Assembly: GCA_030591745.1 (NCBI GenBank)
Contig: JAUVAM010000295.1
Span: 1 to 5,710, forward strand
From: Deltaproteobacteria bacterium
GTDB lineage: Bacteria; Myxococcota; B64-G9
Direction of reading: 5' to 3'
Length of the DNA: 5,710 bases
The translations under genes and the position numbers were made by a program. Of this stretch, positions 1 through 5,176 are shown one piece after another. Numbering within the stretch: the first letter of the stretch is position 1; every line of letters begins with the position of its first letter. The notes under the pieces are model-generated. The model saw only the letters and a program-made list of their open reading frames with translations. It had not been told where the DNA came from and did no database searches.

Positions 1-179
1 ACTCGATTTTGTTCTCCGTCCTGGACGATGAACGCTGGGATGTGCGTATCGCGGCGGTGCGAAGCCTTGTGGACACAAGGAATCCAGAGGCCATGCAAGC
101 ATTGGCCCTGCGGCTCGAGAAAGAGGATGACGCACTGGTTCGAGAGGCCTTGGAGGCAGCTCTGCGGCCGCCTGCGTAG
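1..179 (+). CDS. HEAT-repeat protein, C-terminal fragment
   Basis: The reading frame is open from base 3 to the TAG at 177-179 and gives the last 58 residues of a protein that starts before the window. The fragment is made of amphipathic helices. One helix pair contains VLDDERWDVRIAAVRSLVDT and the next runs from NPEAMQALALRLEKED into LVREALEAAL. The pattern D-x-x-W-x-V-R-x-x-A-V-R-x-L followed by P-E-A is the usual HEAT / PBS-lyase-HEAT signature. Such repeats form curved scaffolds for protein-protein contact. The cheR ribosome binding site overlaps its stop codon, so the two are very likely co-transcribed and translationally coupled, which points to a scaffold role in the chemosensory system (inference). 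The total length and any other domains cannot be seen. Confidence 0.72.
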   Translation, partial: SILFSVLDDERWDVRIAAVRSLVDTRNPEAMQALALRLEKEDDALVREALEAALRPPA

Positions 180-183
180 GGGG
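178..183 (+). promoter_or_regulatory. Ribosome binding site of cheR, overlapping the upstream stop codon
   Basis: AGGGGG lies 7 nt before the ATG at 191 and shares its first two bases with the TAG stop at 177-179. Ribosomes ending translation of the HEAT gene would uncover or reload this site, so it supports both the cheR start choice and coupling between the two genes. Confidence 0.7.
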
Positions 184-190
184 TGATTTC

Positions 191-1066
191 ATGGTCGACT
201 GGCCCAGCGCGCGCATACTGATGAGTCCTGAGGAATTCAGGATCTTGCGGGATTTGGTACAAACGCACTGCGGTATCTATTTTCAGAATGACCAGCAATA
301 TCTCTTCACGCGACGTTTGGATAGCCGGCTCAAGGAACTCGGTTTGCTGGACTACACGGAGTACCATCGCCACCTGCGTTATGCGGAGGACCGAAGGCTG
401 GAGATGGAGCGAGTGGTCGAACTCTTGACCACGAACGAGACCTATTTTTTTCGAGAAGAATACCAGCTCAGGGCTTTCTCCGAGGAGATCTTGCCCGATT
501 TGATCCTTCAGCGTGCGAGCCATCGTCGCTTGCGGATTTGGTCAGCCGGATGCTCGACTGGCGAAGAGGTCTACACCCTCGCCATGTTGCTTCAAGAGAA
601 TCCACAGCTCGAAGGCTGGAGCCTGGAGGTTTTTGGCAACGACATCTCTCGCAAGGTGCTGCAGATTGCAAGGGAAGGGGTTTATGGCCAAAGTGCCATG
701 CGTGTCATCGAGCCCTATTTCCTGCGGAAATATTTTCGCAAGGAGGGCGATCGCTATCGGGTGGTGGATGAACTGAAGGACATCGTTTCCTTTGGCCAAC
801 TCAACCTCTTAGACACCGACATGCTTGAGTTGCTTGGCCCGGTCAGTGTTATTTTTTGTCGGAATGTACTGATCTATTTCGACAAGGAGGCCCGTCTCCA
901 GGTTTTGGATACCTTCAGGAAGAAGATGGTTGAGGGGGGGTATTTGTTGTTGGGCCACTCTGAATCCCTGGTTAACTTGAGTACGGATTTTGAGTTGGTC
1001 ACTTTGAAGAACGACATGGTGTATCGGAAACCCATGTTGCGTGATCTTGGGGAGTCTTCTCAATGA
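191..1066 (+). CDS. cheR: Chemotaxis protein methyltransferase CheR
   Basis: CheR transfers methyl groups from S-adenosylmethionine to glutamates on chemoreceptors in the cytoplasm, opposing CheB. The 291-residue protein has the usual length and layout. A helical N-terminal domain (about 11-80) carries basic residues RR-x-DSRLKEL at 41-50. The methyltransferase domain follows, with TTNETYFFRE at 80-89, the SAM-binding WSAGCSTGEE at 117-126, the acidic loop FGNDIS at 148-153, CRNVLIYFD at 223-231 and GHSESL at 255-260. The beta-subdomain (about 175-208) is short, reading YFRKEGDRYRVVDEL, and lacks the extra glycine-rich loop remembered for E. coli CheR. That suggests a pentapeptide-independent enzyme. 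The ATG at 191 has a ribosome binding site 7 nt upstream. The stop overlaps the cheB start as ATGA (1063-1066). All catalytic motifs are intact. Confidence 0.96.
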   Translation: MVDWPSARILMSPEEFRILRDLVQTHCGIYFQNDQQYLFTRRLDSRLKELGLLDYTEYHRHLRYAEDRRLEMERVVELLTTNETYFFREEYQLRAFSEEILPDLILQRASHRRLRIWSAGCSTGEEVYTLAMLLQENPQLEGWSLEVFGNDISRKVLQIAREGVYGQSAMRVIEPYFLRKYFRKEGDRYRVVDELKDIVSFGQLNLLDTDMLELLGPVSVIFCRNVLIYFDKEARLQVLDTFRKKMVEGGYLLLGHSESLVNLSTDFELVTLKNDMVYRKPMLRDLGESSQ

Positions 1067-2148
1067 GTAATAACGGAAAAGACGCGCCCGTTCGGGTGAT
1101 GGTGGTTGATGATTCAAGGTCCAATCGTGAGACCATCAAGACCTTGTTGAGCGAGGAGCGAGGTGTGGTGGTCGTGGCCGAGGCCGCCGACGGAGAGGAG
1201 GCCCTGAAGGAAAGCAATCGGCATTTGCCGGACGTCATTACCCTCGACCTTCAGATGCCCAAAATGGACGGTTTCACATTTCTGCGCATCCTGATGGGCC
1301 ACCGGCCCACACCTGTCATTGTGGTTAGCTCTTATTCGGATCAGCATAGTGTGTTCCGCGCTTTGGAATTTGGGGCCTTGGATTTTGTGGCGAAACCGAG
1401 CCGCAGTGCGGCAGGCTTGGAAACCATCCGGCAGGAATTATTGGCCAAGTTGATGCTTGTTCGCCGTCTGCAGGTTTCTGCCTTGACCGAGCGGCGCCAG
1501 GTGGTCCCGGCTGGCACTGAGCCGAAGCCTCAAATTGAATATTCGATCGATGACAGTCAACCGGCCGGCATCGTGGTCATCGGGGCTTCGACCGGTGGCC
1601 CCAGTGCAGTCCAGACCCTGTTGGCGGGATTGCCGCCCAATTTGCCTTTGAGTTATTTGGTGGCGCAGCACATGCCGGAACAGTTCACAGGGACATTTGC
1701 TGAGCGTTTGAACGGACAGATCGCCTTGTCGGTCGTGGAGGCGGTGGAGGGCTTGCGACTGACCGCCGGCCAAGTCGTCATCGCCAAGGGTGGCCATCAC
1801 CTGCGGGTCCAACGAGACAAGGGATGTCTGTGTGTGGACCTCACCGCTGCGGCAGAAGGAAGTCGTCATGTGCCATCCGTTGATACCCTCTTTTTCTCCG
1901 CGGCGAAGGTCATGGGAAAGGCCTGCCTGGGGATCATTTTGACCGGCATGGGAGATGATGGTGCCCAGGGCGTTCGAGCCCTGAAGAAGGCGGGGGGGAG
2001 TACCTTGGCTGAGTCGGAGGAGACGGCCATCATTTATGGTATGCCTTACGAGGCCAAGGCGACCGGTGCGGTGGACAAGAGTTGTCGTTTGACGGATCTG
2101 GCCTCGGAAGTGGCAAAATTCGGCCGGGATTTTTTGAGGGACGAGTAG
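1063..2148 (+). CDS. cheB: Chemotaxis response regulator protein-glutamate methylesterase CheB
   Basis: CheB removes methyl groups from receptor glutamates (and in many bacteria deamidates glutamines) when phosphorylated by CheA, giving adaptation. The 361-residue protein is full length. The receiver domain (about 10-128) has acidic D16/D17 in VVDDS, phosphoacceptor D62 in DLQMPKMDG, S89/S90 and K111 in AKPS. A linker (about 129-167) leads to the methylesterase domain (about 168-358). Its catalytic triad is expected at S176 in GASTGGP, H203 in AQHMP and D299 in TGMGDDGAQG. A GMP-x-EA motif follows at 326-331. The ATG overlaps the cheR stop by 4 nt, with GGGGAG at 1049-1054 giving 8-nt spacing. 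No key residue is missing. Long open frames on the opposite strand here are shadows of this gene. Confidence 0.97.
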   Translation: MSNNGKDAPVRVMVVDDSRSNRETIKTLLSEERGVVVVAEAADGEEALKESNRHLPDVITLDLQMPKMDGFTFLRILMGHRPTPVIVVSSYSDQHSVFRALEFGALDFVAKPSRSAAGLETIRQELLAKLMLVRRLQVSALTERRQVVPAGTEPKPQIEYSIDDSQPAGIVVIGASTGGPSAVQTLLAGLPPNLPLSYLVAQHMPEQFTGTFAERLNGQIALSVVEAVEGLRLTAGQVVIAKGGHHLRVQRDKGCLCVDLTAAAEGSRHVPSVDTLFFSAAKVMGKACLGIILTGMGDDGAQGVRALKKAGGSTLAESEETAIIYGMPYEAKATGAVDKSCRLTDLASEVAKFGRDFLRDE

Positions 2149-2169
2149 CGCATCTGTTTGGTATGTTGA

Positions 2170-2198
2170 TTGAGCCACCGAGGTCGGTGTGCTATGTT
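2170..2198 (+). promoter_or_regulatory. Candidate extended -10 sigma-70-type promoter for the GAF/receiver pair
   Basis: TTGAGC (2170-2175) and TATGTT (2193-2198) are separated by 17 bp, each matching 4 of 6 consensus bases. A TG-n extension (2190-2192) sits directly before the -10. Transcription would begin near 2205, leaving a short leader before the ATG at 2224. It lies in the only real gap of the cluster, so the downstream pair could be expressed apart from cheRB. The match is moderate and could be chance. Confidence 0.35.
2173..2193. promoter_or_regulatory. Inverted repeat within the promoter spacer (possible operator or RNA hairpin)
   Basis: CACCGA (2176-2181) and TCGGTG (2184-2189) form a perfect 6+2+6 palindrome. 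Outside it, AGC (2173-2175) pairs with GCT (2191-2193) across one unpaired T at 2190. As DNA it fills the spacer of the candidate promoter, where a repressor often binds. As RNA it could form a bulged hairpin at the end of the cheRB message, but the following bases (ATGTTTATG) are not a true U-run, so it is not called a terminator. Confidence 0.35.
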
Positions 2199-2202
2199 TA
2201 TG

Positions 2203-2214
2203 CCTCAGTTGAGG
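2203..2214 (+). promoter_or_regulatory. Small hairpin overlapping the ribosome binding site of the GAF gene
   Basis: CCTCA (2203-2207) and TGAGG (2210-2214) are perfect inverted repeats. In RNA, CCTC and GAGG could pair around an AGTT loop and cover part of the ribosome binding site GAGGAG (2211-2216). The stem is only 4 bp, so any effect on translation would be mild. GAGGAG ends 7 nt before the ATG at 2224 and decides that start. Confidence 0.3.
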
Positions 2215-2223
2215 AGCGTAAGA

Positions 2224-3003
2224 ATGTCGGAACGCAAGAATGAACAGGATGGTCTTGAATTTCTTAGGACATTCAAGCGAGGGGTTGAGTTCACCGAAGA
2301 ACTCATGGCGGAAAACGCGCGTTTGCGGGATCGTTTGGTGGATTTGGAGGAACAGCTTGCTTCTGAAGGTAACGAACAGGCGGATCCGGAGGAATCCCAG
2401 AGGCAGCGCAAGTCCATGGAGTTGGAGAACGCGGATTTTCATCGACGGCACGGAGAGATCGATGCGGAGTACGATCGGCTGGCCAAGCTTTATGTGACGA
2501 GTTATCAGTTGCATTCCTCCAAGGATGTGAAGCAGGTGATGGCTATCGTTTCAGAGGTTCTGACCAACCTTGTCGGTGCCAAGTCATTCGCTTTTTACGT
2601 GAAGAAAGGAACGAAGCTTGTTCCTTTGCAGGCGACAGGATGCGAGGCGGAGCATCTTGATAGCTACAACAAACAGCACGCCATTGCCAAGGCCCTGGAA
2701 GCCGGTGAGCTCTGGCTTGATGATGGCCACGGCACTCGGGGCACTGGCGTGGTTCCCTTAGTCACCATCCCCTTGCGAATTGGTCGTGCGGGTTTGGGCA
2801 TGATTTCCGTATTGAGCCTGTTTGAGCATAAAGAGTGTGTGACGGAATTGGACCAGGAGTTGTTTCGGTTATTGGGTACGCACGCAAGCACCGCTTTGTC
2901 TGCAGCCTTACTTTACGCGGCGGTCGGGGACGAAGCAGAATTGGTCGAGCGACTGATCGATCAGGTCGGGATTGTCTTGGGCGGGGACGGGAAGGCATCA
3001 TGA
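2224..3003 (+). CDS. Coiled-coil and GAF-domain signalling protein
   Basis: This predicted cytoplasmic 259-residue protein has no signal peptide or membrane segment. Residues about 20-90 are long charged helices with heptad-like spacing (TEELMAENARLRDRLVDLEEQL), likely a coiled coil for dimerisation. Residues about 88-235 look like a GAF domain, opening with LAKLYVTSYQLHSS and passing through VLTNLVGAKSFAFYV, a central VPLVTIPLRIGRAGLGMISV strand pair and a final helix FRLLGTHASTALSAALLY. GAF domains bind small ligands or mediate dimer signalling, but no ligand can be read here. Only two cysteines (140, 205) are present, with no clear heme or bilin motif. The ATG at 2224 is chosen over an in-frame TTG at 2170 because GAGGAG lies 7 nt upstream. 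The stop overlaps the receiver gene start (ATGA), so the two probably work together. Its role as sensor or adaptor of the chemosensory pathway is inference. Confidence 0.85.
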   Translation: MSERKNEQDGLEFLRTFKRGVEFTEELMAENARLRDRLVDLEEQLASEGNEQADPEESQRQRKSMELENADFHRRHGEIDAEYDRLAKLYVTSYQLHSSKDVKQVMAIVSEVLTNLVGAKSFAFYVKKGTKLVPLQATGCEAEHLDSYNKQHAIAKALEAGELWLDDGHGTRGTGVVPLVTIPLRIGRAGLGMISVLSLFEHKECVTELDQELFRLLGTHASTALSAALLYAAVGDEAELVERLIDQVGIVLGGDGKAS

Positions 3004-3377
3004 CGAAAATTCTACAGGCTTTGGTGGTGGAGGATTCTCCAACCATGCGTCAGTTGATAGGCTTCGCCTTGCGTCGTATTCCGGACCTTGAGGTTGATGA
3101 GGCCGATGACGGCGTGGCCGGTCTCAAGAAATTGGCGGAGAAGCGATTTGATATTTTGATCACCGACATCAATATGCCCATCATGGATGGCTTGAAGCTG
3201 GTGAGCCTGGTGCGCAAGGATGAAAAGTACAAAGATATCCCTATCGTGATCATCACGACGGAAGGGGCGGCAGAGGATCGGCAGCGGGCTTTGAATCTGG
3301 GGGCCAACGCATACATCACCAAACCCATTCAGGCACCACAGGTTATCGATTGCGTGCGAAAGCTTTTGGATCGCTGA
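3000..3377 (+). CDS. Single-domain CheY-like response regulator
   Basis: This 125-residue protein is a receiver domain with no output domain. It has acidic residues E11/D12 in VVEDSPTMRQ, phosphoacceptor D56 in LITDINMPIMDG, switch residue T86 in IITTEGA, aromatic Y105 and conserved lysine K108 in YITKPI. All residues needed for phosphorylation and for the Thr/Tyr coupled switch are present. Such proteins are phosphorylated by a CheA-type kinase and then bind a motor, a cytoskeletal target or another enzyme, or act as a phosphate sink. The frame stays open upstream to 2835, but that part lies inside the GAF gene. The ATG at 3000 overlaps the GAF stop by 4 nt, with a purine-rich GGGAAGG at 2989-2995, and gives a standard receiver N-terminus. 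The gene symbol is left open because flagellar CheY cannot be told from another receiver by sequence alone. Confidence 0.94.
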   Translation: MTKILQALVVEDSPTMRQLIGFALRRIPDLEVDEADDGVAGLKKLAEKRFDILITDINMPIMDGLKLVSLVRKDEKYKDIPIVIITTEGAAEDRQRALNLGANAYITKPIQAPQVIDCVRKLLDR

Positions 3378-3383
3378 TCCTCC

Positions 3384-3423
3384 CAAAATGTTGACAGATT
3401 TTAGCGACTGGCCTAACATTTTG
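3384..3423. promoter_or_regulatory. Perfect 9-bp inverted repeat spanning a promoter (possible operator)
   Basis: CAAAATGTT (3384-3392) and AACATTTTG (3415-3423) are exact reverse complements separated by 22 bp. The half-site centres are 31 bp apart, close to three helical turns. The left arm overlaps the -35 by two bases and the right arm covers most of the -10 of the promoter at 3391-3419. This geometry suits a dimeric or looping regulator. It is a poor terminator for the receiver gene: the stem is AT-rich, the loop is long and no U-run follows. Confidence 0.45.
3391..3419 (+). promoter_or_regulatory. Sigma-70-type promoter of the secreted-protein gene
   Basis: TTGACA (3391-3396) is a perfect -35 match. 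After a 17-bp spacer comes TAACAT (3414-3419), matching 4 of 6 bases of the -10. Transcription would begin near 3426, about 24 nt before the TTG start at 3450, with the ribosome binding site between them. It makes the secreted-protein gene a unit separate from the chemosensory genes. Confidence 0.6.
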
Positions 3424-3435
3424 AAGTACACAAGC

Positions 3436-3440
3436 AGGAG
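3436..3440 (+). promoter_or_regulatory. Ribosome binding site supporting a TTG start
   Basis: AGGAG ends 9 nt before the TTG at 3450. No in-frame ATG lies before or near the signal peptide, so this site decides the start. Confidence 0.65.
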
Positions 3441-3449
3441 TGCATTGCT

Positions 3450-4460
3450 TTGGTCCATTCCAAAACCATTATAGTTTTTCTCGTCGGACTGGGACTCTGT
3501 ATTTCTTTCTCGCTTGGAGCCCAGGAGGAAGAGTACGGGAAAGTTCAGTATTATCGAGGAGTGAAGCAATCCTACGGTGTCGTTACAACCTTGCAGGCCG
3601 ATTTGGATGGGGACGGTATTGGCGAGTCCGTGATCTGTTACCGAGAGCCCGACAGGGCATTGAATCAACAGGGGGGCGTGTTGATCCTGTCCGGTGGCCA
3701 TGTGGCGTGGCATGCTCTTTTTGAGGGCATGTATCCTGAAGAGGTCAAGGCAAACGGAAATGTCTTGAGTTTTTCCCTGGTGCAGGTGGGGAAGGCCGGC
3801 CCCAAGAAGGTGAATAAAAACTTTGAACTCGGTAAGGATTTCTTTTTTCGCTCTGACGAGCAAAGTCCTTTCTATGACGTGAAGGTTTCTGCCAGCTCGA
3901 CGCTTAAGGGTGCCGAATTGGATCCCGGCATGGTCTTTGACGGGAATCTGAAGACCGCCTGGGCCGAGGGTGGGGAAGGAACCGGTGTTGATGAGTCGGT
4001 GACCCTGACGTTCGCCAAGCCCGTCAATCTGGGTTTGATGGGCGTGTTGCACGGCAATTTCGCAGGACGGCGGCCCTGGCGTGACAACAACAGGTTGCAT
4101 CGAGCCGAGGCCACGGTGGAGACTTCCTCGGACCGTTTTGATGCCGACAGCGGCGTGGATTTCGAAGAGGATTTGGGCCTGGGTCTCTATGGAGACCGGG
4201 TGGAGTTGAGCTTCACCAACAAGCCCATCATGCGTTATTTCAAAGTCGGCTCAAAGAACGTCACGAGCCTGGAACTCAAGATTACGTCAGTCTTGTTGGG
4301 CGAAAAGAACGACGACACCTATATCGCCGAGATCGATTTCGCCGAACTCATCCCAAGAGATGTTCTTCTGGGCAAAGCCAAACCCGTGGTCAAGAAGAAG
4401 AAGAAGGCGGATGACGCCCCCGAGCCAGAGTCAAAGGACGATTGGGTGGATGATTTTTGA
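3450..4460 (+). CDS. Secreted protein with discoidin-like (NADase-type glycan-binding) domain
   Basis: This 336-residue exported protein starts at TTG. A signal peptide (about 1-24: KT, then a hydrophobic core IIVFLVGLGLCISFSLGA) probably ends near residue 23-24. The cysteine at 17 does not sit in a good lipobox, so it is not called a lipoprotein. DLDGDGIGES at 51-60 resembles a calcium-binding loop of FG-GAP/VCBS-type repeats. Residues about 145-300 resemble the discoidin-like family annotated as NADase-type glycan-binding: SASSTL (147-152), DGNLKTAWAEG (164-174), a Gly-rich GEGTGVDES, NNR (213-215), and a final strand set ending DDTYIAEIDF (288-297). The family name comes from a fused toxin and does not imply NADase activity. 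No NADase catalytic domain is seen. The tail (310-336) has five lysines followed by acidic residues ending DDWVDDF. A sugar- or surface-binding role outside the cytoplasm is likely, but the ligand is unknown. Confidence 0.82.
   Translation: MVHSKTIIVFLVGLGLCISFSLGAQEEEYGKVQYYRGVKQSYGVVTTLQADLDGDGIGESVICYREPDRALNQQGGVLILSGGHVAWHALFEGMYPEEVKANGNVLSFSLVQVGKAGPKKVNKNFELGKDFFFRSDEQSPFYDVKVSASSTLKGAELDPGMVFDGNLKTAWAEGGEGTGVDESVTLTFAKPVNLGLMGVLHGNFAGRRPWRDNNRLHRAEATVETSSDRFDADSGVDFEEDLGLGLYGDRVELSFTNKPIMRYFKVGSKNVTSLELKITSVLLGEKNDDTYIAEIDFAELIPRDVLLGKAKPVVKKKKKADDAPEPESKDDWVDDF
4392..4406 (+). repeat. Five-copy AAG trinucleotide repeat
   Basis: Five tandem AAG codons encode the Lys run at residues 315-319 of the secreted protein. 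Slippage would change the number of lysines without shifting the frame. Confidence 0.8.
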
Positions 4461-4478
4461 GAGCGGTGCGGGGTTGGG

Positions 4479-5156
4479 CTAGGATTTTTTCTTTAGCTCT
4501 TCAGCAGGAATACGCGCGCGCATCGCATCATAGAAAACTTGCATCCGCCTAACCGCTTTACGTACATCGTCCAAATCCACACTCATGCGCTTGGCGGCAG
4601 AGCGCATGGCCTCGGGCAAGGTTTCGCCTGTACTCATGCGAATCTCCACCGTCGCGGCCATGGCATGCTCAGCCACCTTGGGTCGCGGCGGGCCTTCTTT
4701 TTTGGGCAAGAAGATTTGGATTTTTTCAAAGCCGACGCCTTTGCCGTCCCATCCGTGACCATCCCGGGCAAACATGCCTATGCCAAGCGGGACGGCCATC
4801 GTTTTTATCGACCCAGGCCAAGCCCGAACCTTGATCACTGAAGTGGACCGCTGCAGGTCGTTGTTATGGCAGGCGTCACCCAGTAGTTTCTCCAGATCCT
4901 TTTTCGAGATGTCGGTCGCCACTTCGATGTCGGCGATGGCCCGCGATCGTCCACCGGCGCTTCTGTCCTGCCAGCTACGGATGGTCCAGGGAGTTTTGGC
5001 TTTCGGAGCTTTGCTGCCCGGCGTATTGCCCTGAGAGAACTGGTTGAAGGAGTTGAAAGCCTCGCCGAATTTGCTGTCGCAGGCGCTGACGACCACCATG
5101 CCCAGCAGCAAGGCGGCGAACATTGATCCAATAAGGAAAAGTCGACTTCGTTCCAT
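4479..5156 (-). CDS. Unrecognised lipoprotein
   Basis: This 225-residue protein opens with a lipoprotein signal peptide: MERSR, a hydrophobic stretch (about 6-22) and the lipobox VSAC with lipidated Cys at 26. Residue +2 is Asp, which in enterobacteria retains lipoproteins in the inner membrane, though that rule may not hold here. A low-complexity, Ser/Gly/Pro/Lys-containing linker (27-56) leads to a domain (about 57-172) beginning PWTIRSWQDRSAGGRSR, with alternating strand and helix pattern and GMFARDGHGWDGKG near its centre. It vaguely recalls small alpha/beta domains of unknown function such as DUF4875, but this is weak. A helical charged C-terminus (about 180-225) follows. The ATG at 5156 is chosen because AGGGAG (5163-5168) lies 6 nt before it. 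An in-frame GTG at 5180, overlapping the TetR stop, would add 8 residues but has no such site. Function is unknown. Confidence 0.82.
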   Translation of the reverse strand: MERSRLFLIGSMFAALLLGMVVVSACDSKFGEAFNSFNQFSQGNTPGSKAPKAKTPWTIRSWQDRSAGGRSRAIADIEVATDISKKDLEKLLGDACHNNDLQRSTSVIKVRAWPGSIKTMAVPLGIGMFARDGHGWDGKGVGFEKIQIFLPKKEGPPRPKVAEHAMAATVEIRMSTGETLPEAMRSAAKRMSVDLDDVRKAVRRMQVFYDAMRARIPAEELKKKS

Positions 5157-5176
5157 GGGGTTCTCCCTATTCGAGA

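Noticed and set aside
2170..2223. An in-frame TTG start giving an 18-residue extension of the GAF protein.
   Set aside because: No ribosome binding site precedes it, while GAGGAG sits 7 nt before the ATG at 2224. The segment fits better as promoter and leader.
1438..2514. A long open frame (358 codons) on the minus strand across cheB and the start of the GAF gene.
   Set aside because: It lies opposite a complete CheB with all catalytic residues, crosses a gene boundary, and its translation has no recognisable domain or good ribosome binding site. It is a codon-bias shadow.
2835..2999. An N-terminal extension of the receiver protein by 55 residues.
   Set aside because: The extension lies inside the GAF gene in another frame and is rich in Arg and Gly like an out-of-frame translation. 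The ATG at 3000 gives a normal receiver start.
3384..3423. The inverted repeat as an intrinsic terminator of the chemosensory operon.
   Set aside because: The 9-bp stem is mostly A/T, the loop is 22 nt and no U-run follows. The overlap with a strong promoter fits an operator better.
3012..4100. A long open frame (362 codons) on the minus strand across the receiver gene and the secreted-protein gene.
   Set aside because: It spans two well-supported plus-strand genes and their promoter, and its protein looks random (many His and Gln, no domain).
4539..4841. Plus-strand open frames opposite the lipoprotein gene (also 4774-5034 and 5044-5307).
   Set aside because: They have no ribosome binding site or domain, and they oppose a gene with a clear lipoprotein signal and start site.
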